Below are positions 23,199-33,844 of a stretch of DNA of 64,000 nt, one piece after another. How positions within the stretch are numbered: the stretch's first letter is position 1; each line of letters starts with the position of its first letter. The stretch is taken from the NCBI GenBank assembly GCA_018873225.1, contig JAEILZ010000002.1, positions 4,278,001 through 4,342,000 on the forward strand, given 5' to 3'. The notes beneath the pieces were generated by a model. It was not told the DNA's origin, ran no database searches, and saw only the letters and a list, made by a program, of their open reading frames with translations. The DNA comes from [Phialemoniopsis] sp. UDSM-2020. Lineage: Eukaryota; Ascomycota; Sordariomycetes; Thyridiales; Thyridiaceae. The translations under genes and the position numbers were made by a program.

Positions 23199-24305
23199 AT
23201 GATGTCCTGTCCAGGAGAGCGTATCTACCCTCTTCGCAAACCCAAGAACCACAAGCTTCCTATCCCACGCTTTCATCACAAATTGAGACCCGGGGTTGAT
23301 CAAGTGTTCACCACATACATCGGCATCCAGGCAAGATCTGTAGACAATGCTGCCACGCAGGCTAGGACCGAGGCTCTCAGTGCCGTTCAGGGGCTCTTGA
23401 CCGCCGACGACGCTCACCCCGCGGCATGGGAATCCTTCGCCCTCATTGATGGCGTGGACCAACCCGGCACATCGATCTGGGTCTGCTACTTTGACGACGA
23501 AGCTCAATACGAGCGCAGTCTAACCTACCTCAACTTGCCGGACTTACATTCGACACTGAATAGCGAAGGCCGCCATTCCATCGGTCTCTGGCGTGAGAGT
23601 TTCAAGTCTGCCGATGCGCGACTGGAGACCAACTACACGGGCACCGACTACAACCCCGGCCTTGCCAGGCTGCCTGGAACGACGGCTGTCGAGCACGAGC
23701 TGGCGACGTACTGGGGCGCAGCGCGGGATCGCATTCCTGACTCCGCCCATGACTTGTTTGAGCAGGAAGACGATGCCGTCACTGCGATGCCCGAACACAA
23801 ACCTCGTGGGTTTGGACAGCACCTCACCGGCACGAATTATCAGAATCTGGCGCACATCCGGTCTGGTCAATTCTGGGAGAGGTGCGATGCTGAAGAGACT
23901 GCGGCATACGAGGAGAAGCTCGAGCCTACCTTGCTAGCAGGACTAACGTATCTATGGTCGCATGAAGACGAGACTGGTTCTCGGGGCCTGCGCTACCTCC
24001 GCAACGAGGACATCAGGGCAGACAGACGATCAAGTCAGAACCGCAAGGAGTCGTGCGGCGCCGGGTTCTTCACCAGCCTCAGCGCGCTCGAGAAATGGTC
24101 CAAGACGCATAAGTCCCATCTAGCTATCTACGGTGGCGCGCTAGCGCACTACAAGGCATTCCCCGGCGACAGGCGAAAGCTACGGACCTGGCACGAGGTG
24201 TCCGTCCTGCGAGCGGGCGACGCCAGGTTCGAGTATGTGGACTGCGCTCCGCGCACTGGTGTCATTGGCACTCTTGAACTTGACGTGCGAGACATTGCAT
24301 TGTAA
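23199..24305 (+). CDS. Haem-dependent aldoxime dehydratase (phenylacetaldoxime dehydratase-like)
   Basis: A single exon of 368 aa, near the family's usual 350-370. The enzyme removes water from aldoximes to form nitriles, using ferrous haem. Visible family features: VFTTYIGIQ at the first strand, WGAARDRIPDS (the conserved RDR arginine near 176-178), IRSGQFWERC with Ser222, SHLAIYG with His307 as the likely proximal haem ligand, and RTWHEVSVL with His332 as the likely distal catalytic histidine, then FEYVDCAPRTG. The spacing of the two histidines is 25, a little longer than the 21 of bacterial enzymes. No nitrilase, nitrile hydratase or amidase lies beside it, unlike bacterial aldoxime-nitrile operons. 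Two adjacent ATGs start it; either is possible. Confidence 0.92.
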   Translation: MMSCPGERIYPLRKPKNHKLPIPRFHHKLRPGVDQVFTTYIGIQARSVDNAATQARTEALSAVQGLLTADDAHPAAWESFALIDGVDQPGTSIWVCYFDDEAQYERSLTYLNLPDLHSTLNSEGRHSIGLWRESFKSADARLETNYTGTDYNPGLARLPGTTAVEHELATYWGAARDRIPDSAHDLFEQEDDAVTAMPEHKPRGFGQHLTGTNYQNLAHIRSGQFWERCDAEETAAYEEKLEPTLLAGLTYLWSHEDETGSRGLRYLRNEDIRADRRSSQNRKESCGAGFFTSLSALEKWSKTHKSHLAIYGGALAHYKAFPGDRRKLRTWHEVSVLRAGDARFEYVDCAPRTGVIGTLELDVRDIAL

Positions 24306-24512
24306 GGAAGAAGACCATGCACAAATCACATAAGACATGGGATTCTTTCGTTTTCATAACCTTTGCGCCAAACGGCGACCAGTCTATTCTCGCATTGTTT
24401 CATAAGACACATTTCTATAAGCTCGTTGATTTACATGAATAAATGTTCACAAATGCCACTTTCCAGCCAAGCTGTTTCGTCTCGCTCGACATATCCTTCG
24501 AGATCTCCCGCC

Positions 24513-24992
24513 TTACGGGAGGTTGGTCACAGGGAAGCTGCGGTCAGGCCTGACCGTGGCCCGGTTGACCAGCTCGCGGTCGGCGTACGACGGCCACGCG
24601 ATGAGCTTGGCGCTGTAATCGACAATAGACAGGACGGTGAAGCCGTTGCCCGGGCCGAACTGGCCGCTCCAGCCCGTGCTGACGGTGAATCGCCCGCACG
24701 CGGCGATCTTGACGTCGGTCTGCGTGGCCGGTGTGCTCGTGGAGCCGACGACGCCGAAGCGGCACTTGACGGGCGGGCCGGTAAGCGGGTCGATGGTGAA
24801 GGACCAGATGCAGCGCGTGAAGTTGCCGTTGCACGAGCGGGTCATGGACTCTATCGTCCACTGCGGCACCGTGGCGAGCATGGAGACGACCTGGATGCCG
24901 TTGTCGCGCGCCGCGAGGGAAGGGAGCGGGGCGGCGAGGACGGAGGAGATGAGGAGCGCGGAGAGCGCGAAGAGGAGTGATCGGATTTGCAT
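24513..24992 (-). CDS. Small secreted protein, four cysteines
   Basis: An intronless 159 aa protein with a clear signal peptide (MQIRSLLFALSALLISSVLA, cleavage after Ala-Ala expected near 20-21). The mature part has four cysteines (in RSCNGN, TRCIW, VKCRF, AACGRF), two possible disulphides, and no enzyme motif. The pattern resembles small secreted proteins found across plant-associated fungi, some of which act as effectors, but no function can be assigned. It converges on the aldoxime dehydratase with a 207 bp gap. A TATA-like element lies 176 bp upstream of its start. Confidence 0.85.
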   Translation of the reverse strand: MQIRSLLFALSALLISSVLAAPLPSLAARDNGIQVVSMLATVPQWTIESMTRSCNGNFTRCIWSFTIDPLTGPPVKCRFGVVGSTSTPATQTDVKIAACGRFTVSTGWSGQFGPGNGFTVLSIVDYSAKLIAWPSYADRELVNRATVRPDRSFPVTNLP

Positions 24993-26308
24993 TTTTGATT
25001 GGTTGTGAAAGTGCCTCGCGGTTGAAAGGTTAAGTGTTTTGTTTGCGAGAGGATGATGAAAACACTTGAGGGTATCCGGTGTTGTTTGTCGTCTAAGTCG
25101 ATGAGTTGGGGTGGATTGATGCTGATGCTGTCTGATATTGTGTACCGAGACAGGGTGAATGTTGACTCTTTATACAAGAAGAAGCCTCTCAAGGGATGAG
25201 GACTTCAGACTTGAGGTTTCTAACTGCCATGTTCACGATCAAGCCCGCGAATTCCACAAGGTGGTGTAGGAGGTGTTCGAAACCGTACAGTCGGTCGATT
25301 GCTTGATGCACAGCATGCTCTCTCAAGCGCCGCATTCTCCACGCTCGCTGGCTTCAAGGGAAGTTCGAGTCGAGACTTGAAACCCATGCCGCGCACTGCC
25401 CAAGCTCATTCCACGTGCCAGGTAGCATACTCTTAAGACGATTAAGCTTGACAGGACAGGGGTTGGGAAGTCGGATCTCCCGTCTTGCAAGACACGGAAT
25501 CGTCTCTGGTCTCGGGTATTGAGGCGTTAGTTTGTGTCTAGGGCTTAGCGCCACAATGATGGAGCGAGGCGGGTATGGTTGCTGGGCAGAGGCTTAAGTG
25601 GTCGCCGGAATGCATGGAAGAGGTTCTAGAGCATCACGGTTGCTCAGGCTCACCAGCTTAGTTCGTTGAACCCCACATTGCCAGTGCAAGAGATACACCA
25701 ATGGAATTTGACAGCATATCCGGCAGCGGCAGTCCTCGCCAAATATTTCCCATGCTTTATCTTTTAAGAGGGGTTGATTGCCTTGTTATGGAGTCGTGTC
25801 CGTACCTAGGTTCCGCTAAGTAATGCAAATTACCACCGAATGATCTGGAAGATCTCGATGCTCATGAACCAGCCCCTTCAAGCTTTGCACCAAGATATGG
25901 ACCGCCAAATTCGCGGAATGGAAGTTCCAGAAATCTTTCTAGAACTTCTACTTGTTACACTGCCCTATGCTCCACATTCAGTATGTTTCAACTCTATTCC
26001 ACGAGCTTAATCTGCTCTCCCGACCCAACCTCCGTTTGTTTATCCCTGAGGTGCCTGCCACTCCCAAGGACAAGCCACGAAACCAGGGATACTGAAATAC
26101 ACATGAGGACACAGTCCAGCACTGCTAATCATGGTAATAGTGAATTTTGCGGCCCAAAGAATGGGCAGTCGCGCATGAAATGCGCCGATTTTGACGCCAC
26201 GGCAATCTGACTGTGAAGTAACTAATATCCCTTCGACTACCTTTTACTTTGGATAAGATGAATGAAAGCAAGAAGAAATCACTCGGAGGTCGATCCCCGG
26301 CTGCCTTC
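24993..26308. other. Intergenic region, 1.3 kb
   Basis: It holds the promoter of the small secreted protein and the tyrosinase 3' flank. No supported gene, RNA or repeat. Base composition becomes more AT-rich at about 25,700-26,100. Confidence 0.45.
25168..25174 (-). promoter_or_regulatory. TATA-box candidate for small secreted protein
   Basis: TATAAAG on the minus strand, about 176 bp upstream of the ATG at 24992. The interval between is purine/AC-rich leader-like sequence. Confidence 0.4.
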
Positions 26309-28669
26309 TTAGGCACCGGCCACGTCACTAGCATTGTGAAGAATCTCCTGAACCACATCGGGATAGACCTCATACGTCTTGCTACCATCGTCGTGGTAGA
26401 CCTTGGCGCTGACATTGATCTTGAGATCAGGCACCTGCCTTGGATCCTTACCCTCGTTCGTGCCCTATATAGCTTGTTAGCATCCAATTCGGAACCCGTG
26501 CGCGTGGGAGAACATACATAGACGACGCGCCATCTGAGGTTCTTCACCAAGAAGGGCTTCACGTGCTCGGGCCTGAGGCTCTCGAGGCCATTGTCCGGCA
26601 GGTCCAGGTAGTCGAGCAGCAGCGGCGTGATCGGGGCTGTGTCGCTAGCCAGCTGGCCGGCCGCGGCCTGGTCGCCGCAGTTGTCGCAGAACTCGCGCGG
26701 GGCGGCGAAGACGTGGTTGATGCCGGCGAGGTACGGGGATCGCACATAGTGCTGCGGGTCAGTGATGACGGTACCGTGGGGCGCGAGGAAGAAGAAGATT
26801 GTGAATGGGCCGTTGGCGGCAGATCTGAGGAAGGACTTGTCAGTACACGTACGTACAGATTGAATGATTCTATTCATTCGTAGCTTACCGGTTGACCACC
26901 GAGTCGACATACCACTCCCGGTCAAAGGTGGCGTCAATCTTCTTTGCCTCGGGCGCGGCTGTTGTCGGACCGTCTTGTCCACCACCGAGCACGGCCTGCT
27001 GGATGTGCGGGATGATGGGCTCGGCTACCGCCTTGATGTTGGAGGTAACAGTGCCCAGGGCCTCCCCGACTGCCGCCTGCACGCTGCTGGCTGTGTTCGC
27101 AGTGGCAGCAAAGGTAGAACGCGGCAGGTCCCGCGGCGCGTCCTTGGTGAAGAAGTACGTCGCGCGTACGTTGAGGGGCCTCATCTCGGCAGGTGGGTCG
27201 GTGAACTTGGGATGTGTAGGCGTGCGGCTAGCCCACACGTACTTGTTGTCGAGACGCTTGCGCAGCGTGGCTGAAGCGGCACCATTTAGGCCCTTGAAGT
27301 CGTCGTAGATGTAGCCAAAGAGCTCAGTGGTCTTGGCATCATCCGAGTTGTAGAAGGTGCCCTTGCCGGCGCCGGTGCGGCTCTTGTAGAAGGGAAGGAG
27401 GTCCTTCTTGTTCTCCGCCAGCTGGCCGACCTCAGGAGTGGGGAACCATGCGTTGGGGTGCATGGCCTGCCAGAACGCCCACAGGCGGTCGACTTGACTA
27501 TATTGTGCTAGTTAGTAAAGCACCATCAAGACCTTTCAAAGTCATGCAGTGTGAACGAACCAGTGATGGAACCAGAAGACTGGGTCAAAGGCAGCTAGAG
27601 AAGGCGTGGACATGTGTCCGGGACCACCGATGAGATTGTGGTAGTTGCCGTGGATGGAGCCTTCAAGACTGCCACTCGCGCGGTCGACCTGGAAAAACGT
27701 CATGTCACCGGTAGCTAGCTTGTCAGAAGCGACTGTCTCCAGATCTCCGTAGGGTGGGGAGTAGAGAAGGTCAAGGCAGAGGGAGTTTCGGCCTTCACGT
27801 CCGCCGTTCAGAGCATCGCTGAGCTCCTGCAGGTTATGAGTGGTGGAGGAGAGGGTGTCAGGATATCTAACAGTCTGGCGGGTCGAGTACCGACGGCTCT
27901 GTTTGATGACGTGAGACTCGTGGCTTTCAAGGCTGGTGAAGTGCTATTGAGACTTACAATGGCCTGTTGGTCCCTTGCGGGAAGCTCACCTGTCTCCTTG
28001 GAGAACTTGTAGGTGTAGAGAGGGTTGTCGATCCCGGTCTGGAGATTGTCGTGCGGCGGCAGTTTGAGAGCAACCTTCTGCTCGTTGAAGATGTCGGGCA
28101 GGCGGAAGTCGTACGGGAAAGAGGTCTTCGACCCACGCGTGAGACCAGGGAAGGTAACACTGCCACCGCGGGGACGGAAGTAGTCGAGGTAAGGCAGACG
28201 GAAGCCCTTGGCCGCGTCGAGATACCTCTGCCGGTGGGGAGGGTCATACTTGTTGGCGATTTCCACCATCTTCAGGTACACGGTTTGCTACATAGACAGT
28301 CTGTCAGTCATGTCGTCGTGTTCTCATGTTGACCGTAGGGTATCTGACCTCGACGAGGGAGAGATAAGGCCTATGCCAAGTGGGGAAGATCAGAACGCCG
28401 TGGGCACAGTAGCCTCCATAAGCGTCTCCGAACTTCTTGTTCACGTTATCCCAAGTATTGGTGGGAATCCCATGAATACCCGAGAGCTGATAGTAGCCCA
28501 GCAAGGTCGGGTCTTTCTCCAGAGCCGCCAATGCCTGAAGGAAGAGATTGAATGTGTCTGGCTGGCTATTGAGCAGCACATCAATGTCAACGCGCGTCCC
28601 AACCTGCCCAGTGAGCTCCTTCATGCCGACCACCACACCCGAGGCGGCGAGGTTCTGAGGCTGGGCCAT
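26309..28669 (-). CDS. Tyrosinase (polyphenol oxidase), long form with C-terminal domain
   Basis: Six exons (28669-28349, 28287-27958, 27898-27561, 27497-26889, 26824-26518, 26464-26309) give 686 aa. The type-3 copper site is complete. CuA has His66, His90 and His99, with Cys88 two residues before His90, placed for the thioether bridge. CuB has His300, His304 and the His328-His329 pair in VFWFHHCQVDRLW. The protein hydroxylates monophenols and oxidises diphenols to quinones, as in melanin formation. After about residue 480 there is an extended C-terminal domain, which in fungal tyrosinases covers the active site until it is cut off. It lacks a signal peptide, so it is probably cytosolic and latent. 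Intron 3 has a weak donor (GTTCGT). Confidence 0.93.
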
Positions 28670-30010
28670 GATGTACTAGTTGATGAGATAGTGTAGGATG
28701 ACTAAGGTGCCTTCCAAGTCAAAGCTTGGGTGACTGGGGTCAAAGTTATGGACAGAGTCTATCAGTGTCAGCAGAGGGAGGACGAGGATATCCTATATAC
28801 CACTCTCGGAACGCTGAGGCATGAGTTGCCAGATATCTCTTGACTGATCGATACGGCTGGATCTCACCTATACGGGTAGTGGATATTGCATACGGCTCCC
28901 TGCATATTAGTCGGCGGTGAACTTGCCTTAAAGATGGAGAACCGCAGACCGTGTCTGCAACGCTGATTGGTGTTGTAATGGATTCGATGGTCCAGCTACC
29001 CACAAGGCCTTGCCATGTTGGAAGTGGGGAGGGTACCTGGCGCACCAACTTGCTTCAAAGAGACCAGTAAGAGACACGTTCAAGTCTGACAAGGGTTCGG
29101 GCACCTCCGCCATCCGCGGGTGTCATGTCAGCTTCAGCTATGACCTGGCAACTCTAGATACTGTTTGGTCATAGTTGAAACCATCCTGTAGCCACTCTTC
29201 ACCAGCTCGAATTTCCATTCGTTCAATGCTCTGTCAGGAAGCCGAGAACTGGCATGGAGGCCGTTTCGTTATTGGGCTGGTTTAGCCAAGTGCCGTGCGG
29301 TGTGCAGTATGCTGCAGTAGCATGCGTCCCCAGAGTTTGCAACTGCAGGGGCTTGAATCTAGAGCATAGGGCTGGGCCTATGGCGTATTCGCCGATGGAT
29401 CTGGACCCCTTCGTGACGTACTCGGGACGGAGCCCCAGAAGACGGGTAGTCAGAAGTAAGCAAATATGGTATGAATTCACATTATTTTGTGCGGGGTACA
29501 CTTCAAAAGGAAATGACCCTCGTCAGCTGAGCGAAAGTGGCTGGCTGACAGGGCGAATGCCCAGAGCAAAAGCAAACAGGCAGCTTGGAATCGTCGGGGT
29601 GCGGGGACAAGGGTACGATGTATCGTAAAAGACCCCGTCAGCAAGCTGTGGGCATATGCGAAGGTGTCCAACAGGAGCAGTGACTTCAATTATGCGAGGC
29701 CGGAGTGAGTGATCGAATAGCCTTTCACACAGCAGTGCTTACGGGACAAATAATCGCAATAATGCCTGCCTGCTTGTGTCACCAAAGTCACTTTGAGACG
29801 CGTAGGAGAATTCGTGTAGTCCGATAAATCGATACCACCCATTGCTGGAAAAAGCTTGTCTGTGTGAGGAGTAATTAACTAGACACCCGACCCTGCGTAT
29901 GCAACCTTCGTTGTCCCCTGCCCTAGTGACGCCCGACCCGAGGTTGCCCCGTTTCATCTATGTAAGGCTCACTCGTATTCAGCATGTGCACTGCATACTT
30001 CCAACCAGCT
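28670..30010. other. Intergenic region, 1.3 kb
   Basis: Lies between the tyrosinase start and the protease stop. Frames on both strands (for example 29254-29628) show no domain or codon pattern of a real gene. It should contain the tyrosinase promoter and the protease 3' UTR. Confidence 0.45.
28792..28799 (-). promoter_or_regulatory. TATA-box candidate for tyrosinase
   Basis: TATATAGG on the minus strand about 125 bp upstream of the tyrosinase ATG. Position-based evidence only. Confidence 0.35.
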
Positions 30011-30983
30011 TTAGCTGTGCTTCTTCCGGGCATTGATGATGGCTTGTACCATGTGGGCACCGGAAGCGAACCCTGCACCGATGCCGCTCTGAGCGCTCAG
30101 CACGCCGTACAACAACGGAGTTCCTTTTTCGTTGAGCCACAACGGGCCGCCGGACTGGCCTCCGAAGGCATCTGCGTTAGTCTCCAAGGGACCGCCAGGC
30201 ATGCAGTCTCCGCACCGTGATACGGTTATGCCTTGTTGGAGGTAAGGCACCTCGCGTCTTTCGGGCTTGTCACCAGCATAACCCAAATGGTTCTATTCGC
30301 CATCTTTAGGTTAGTAAAATTAAGAAGGAGAAATACGTGCATGTTGTGCAAGACAATCTCAGTGTTGGACTTACGAAGATGGGTTTGTTCTTTTGCGCAT
30401 TGCAGTCGATCATCTTGGCACCTAAAAATCCGTCCTGATCGCCCAGCGGATCGGCGAGCACGAAAATGGCCCAGTCCTCTTCCTGGAAGCAGGCACCACC
30501 CCCCTGTGAGATAGTGATGATCTCAACGACTTCCGAGCTGCCGCCTCTCTCCTTTTTGTAATACATGGGCTCGAACTCTGCGGAAACACCGGCAGGCGGC
30601 GCGCAGTGCTTTGCTGTGAGAACGAGGCGTCTCCCGACCAGGGAGCCACTGCAGATGGTACCTTTGTCGCTTATCACACGACCCATTGCGCTATACGGAT
30701 AATTCGTGTCGGTCCATTTTTGGCGATTATCGGAGCCGATGATGCCGCGGGAGTCGAGCGACTCGACTGTGGTGTTGGAGGCGTGAGCTTCCACGCCGCT
30801 CTGACCCTGGAGATCCTCGTGTGTGAGTGTGGTAACCTTCGGTACACGAAAGCTTGCAGCCGCCCTCTCGGTTGGGAAAGATGCCTCTGCAAAAGGAGCA
30901 GTCTGTTCAGGAGTTGGGACAGCTATCGCGCTGGCAAAGAGGGAAAGCATGGCCGCAGCCATGCGGCAGTTGATACGGACCAT
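30011..30983 (-). CDS. Secreted trypsin/V8-like serine protease with propeptide
   Basis: Two exons (30983-30375, 30292-30011; 82 bp intron with a perfect TACTAAC branch point) give 296 aa. A signal peptide ends near residue 21 (ASAIAVP), then a propeptide runs to about Arg79. The mature start IIGSDNRQ followed by YPYSAMGRV matches the V8/glutamyl endopeptidase pattern. The S1 triad is complete: His126 in LTAKHC, Asp170 in EEDWAIF and Ser250 in GGQSGGPLW. Cysteine pairs around His and Ser fit disulphides. It should cut proteins outside the cell; a preference for Glu/Asp is possible by similarity but not shown. Confidence 0.92.
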
Positions 30984-32083
30984 GGCGGAACAAAGTTGTT
31001 AGGTTGTGATGGGGATATTGGTGTGAATGGAAATGATGGGTTGTGATTGAATCTGATTTAAGATGAGTGGTCTGTTCTAGTTCAACATCATCCATGGAAG
31101 CCCTTCTGCAGCTTTATATACAGCAGAGTCCGTGGTGCCTACGAGGCTTCTTAACCGCTGCATCGTTGCTTAATTCCGTGAGGTCTCGGAGTATGGCGAG
31201 GCGTCTTTCCCCTGTAATGCTCCATTGTGTTAACCCTCGTCCACCTTCACAGAAGGAGGCTGTCATGTCGGGGTATGGTCATATCCACCTTCATTCTGTT
31301 CGTCAAAGTACAGGCTGTGGCTCGGACATGCTGAGTCAAGATTGGTTTGACTGCAGTATCCCAGAGGATTTAAGCTTAATCCTCACAGGCACAAGGATTG
31401 TGCTATTTCTAGCACCTGTCAGGTGTGCATCTCCACTTTGATGCAACGGACTGGGATCCTCGGGCTTTGAAAGTGCCCTATTCCTTGAGGGAGGAGACTG
31501 CGCCTCGCTCAGCTAGGAGACTGCAGAATATCGTTTAATATTTCTGTCAGGGATAGAGGAGCTTCTACTCACGCGATCAGGAAGTTGAGATGCACGCGAT
31601 TTTCTAGACGTCTACCAATAGGATTGCCCTTGACACCGATATCCAGGGTAGCAAAAGAGCAAAAGCCGGACTCTGACACCGTTCATCCGGCGTTTGAATT
31701 TTCCATGCACCTGCACTGCCATCAGGCGGCAAAGCGGTCAATGAGCGAGGCAATGGGTTTCATGGACTGAACTGCTTCATGTTATGCGCAAATGATATCG
31801 AACACCCAATTCCGTCACGATCGAGACATTAAATCTATTACAGTTGGTTATTATATCTGCCGCTAATGTTTGCCGAAATCGGGGGTACTGCAAGTACCAG
31901 TACCTAAGGCTATTCACACCTTTGTATTTAGATGTAGTGTCTCCCACCTCTCTATGGCAGTTAAGTCAAGTTAATCAAGCGCTATTCAACCAATCAACAG
32001 CTCATTTCAGCAATGTTTAAACACATGACCTGGTATAAATTTACAGTGGCCATTGCCGATTCCTGAGTTGGCCAAGTATGAAC
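30984..32083. other. Intergenic region, 1.1 kb
   Basis: Protease promoter on the left and 3' flank of the His-rich protein on the right. The part at 31,780-32,060 is AT-rich. I see no gene. Confidence 0.45.
31112..31120 (-). promoter_or_regulatory. TATA-box candidate for serine protease
   Basis: TATATAAAG on the minus strand about 130 bp upstream of the protease ATG, a strong match at a normal distance. Confidence 0.45.
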
Positions 32084-32797
32084 TCAAATGACTTCGGTGG
32101 CTTGTTTCTGATACGGTGTTCCATTGCCATCAACCGCGAGTCTCTGGAGGTCGCCAGCGCTATCCTCGATCCAATGTTGCGCAGGGGCTTGCTTAGGCTC
32201 CGGGTCGATGATCGGCTGTATTATTGTGCGATGCTCGTGAATGTGGATCGAGCGTGTACGCTGTGGATGGTAGACGGTGTGAACGTGAGGTTTGACTTCT
32301 TCGTGGACGGCGGCAGGGCGGGTGTCCACAACGTGATCGACAGAGTCCGCAGGCCGGCTTGGAGTTGGATTCGAGCCGAGCCTGTCCTCTAGCACTCCCA
32401 ATGCCCATTCCTTTGAGCTGCCTTCAGCCGTAGCTTCGGGTTTGCGCGTTTCTTCTTGCCCTGCAAGCGCAGCGTCATCTCGTGACGCGCGGGACAGGGC
32501 AGCGGGATCATGAGTAACAGCCTCAGTAGTGGGTATATCTTGATGGTTTGTCTCTGGGCCGGAAGTGTTGGGGTGCTGAGCACGCTCTTCGTAATCCGAG
32601 CTGTATATGCTTCCACTGCTACTCCGTCTCGCGAGATTTTCAGATCCTCTCACTGGTTGCGCGCTCCTTTCGTTCTGATGACCAGCATTTTGATCCTTTC
32701 GAGGATCACCCGATTTGGGAGCTGTTGGAGGGTCGTGCCTTCGTCCAAACAGGTGGACTGACAGCCTATGCAAGGCATGCCTCAGGTGATGAAGCAT
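32084..32797 (-). CDS. Hypothetical protein with C-terminal His-rich HxHEH...QPIID motif
   Basis: An intronless frame of 237 aa. The N-terminal 130 residues are Ser/Arg/Pro-rich and probably disordered. The C-terminal part reads EVKPHVHTVYHPQRTRSI, then HIHEHRTIIQPIIDPE and AQHWIEDSAG. This resembles a C-terminal motif that recurs in otherwise variable fungal proteins (His-rich, then R-x-x-x-P-V/I-I-D, then RH or QH plus an acidic stretch). Its function is not known to me. It is divergent from the His-rich stress-type protein at 33845, and both share an H-x-HEH-x-I-Q-P segment. It could be a cytosolic stress protein; confidence rests on the conserved motif rather than on splicing evidence. 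Confidence 0.7.
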   Translation of the reverse strand: MLHHLRHALHRLSVHLFGRRHDPPTAPKSGDPRKDQNAGHQNERSAQPVRGSENLARRSSSGSIYSSDYEERAQHPNTSGPETNHQDIPTTEAVTHDPAALSRASRDDAALAGQEETRKPEATAEGSSKEWALGVLEDRLGSNPTPSRPADSVDHVVDTRPAAVHEEVKPHVHTVYHPQRTRSIHIHEHRTIIQPIIDPEPKQAPAQHWIEDSAGDLQRLAVDGNGTPYQKQATEVI

Positions 32798-33844
32798 TGG
32801 ATATTGTGTTCCGTGGGATGATCGTAAATAGTCTTACAAAAGCACACTTTGATACATGGTCGCCTTCCGCAGACGGGCATGACGGCTGCTGGGGAAGATA
32901 ACGACATGCGGATGTTCCAATTGAGAACCAACCCCACGCTATTGGCTCTACCCTACGAGAGACGAAATGCACTGATCGCCTGCCAGAGCTGACGGCGCGT
33001 TGCCAGAATTGGCCTTAAGCTGAGGGACATTCAGTCAATGACGCGTATGGCTCATTCTCCCCATTCCCCATCGTCTGATCATGACGGCACATCCCAACGC
33101 TAATGACCAGCTACGTGTGTCTAGCCAGTTCGCCATATGCTCTTAAATCCAGCCTTGCCACCCCGACGGCGCCGATTCAAAGGCTGGCTACGATGGACCA
33201 TCGAGACCGAGTGAAATGGGGGCAGCCGGTACTTAGATGGACTAGACCCCGGATGGGCACGGATGCTGATGTCGGAGGCGCAAATCATCCCCAGAAGATC
33301 GAGGATGTCATGAGCGAATTTTGTGGAGAAAAGTGGTTTAGCTTCGAATCCTGGCAATGAGAGCGGAGCATTTGAGCCGGCCGGCAGTGGTGCTAAGTTC
33401 AAGCTTTCAGCTGGTCTTGTTCACTTAGCTGAACTATGTTGACTATCACCAGCCCGACCCGACCGGACGGACGCTAAGGAGCTCAGACAGCTTCCTCATC
33501 GTCCCAAGCACCATCAATGACACGTTGTCTAGTTGAGCACGACTTGTGCAAGGGCAGTGACGTCGAGCAGACCCAGGAACCTCATGATTTACACTTTCGT
33601 CAGGATCGACCGTCAGCTGGACAACCGCGACGCTCAATTGGCATGCTGGATGTATGACGTACATGATCGAGAGCGATAAGACAGTCCCAGCTGTCTGTCT
33701 GGCATCTGTCATGTCGACCTCTATATATACGCGGGCGGAAGAGCATGCAGCATCCCAAACTGATCCAGCTGTCAAAGCATTACATGCATAATTAGCCCAT
33801 ACATAAATTATCGATCGTCTTATCTCATCAAGCCGAAAGTCATC
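32798..33844. promoter_or_regulatory. Divergent promoter between two His-rich genes
   Basis: About 1.05 kb between divergent starts. Frames near 33103-33402 are short and unrecognised. A TATA-like run at 33722-33729 serves the right-hand gene. Confidence 0.5.
33722..33729 (+). promoter_or_regulatory. TATA-box candidate for allergen-like gene
   Basis: TATATATA about 116 bp upstream of the ATG at 33845, a strong match in a GC-balanced context. Confidence 0.5.
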
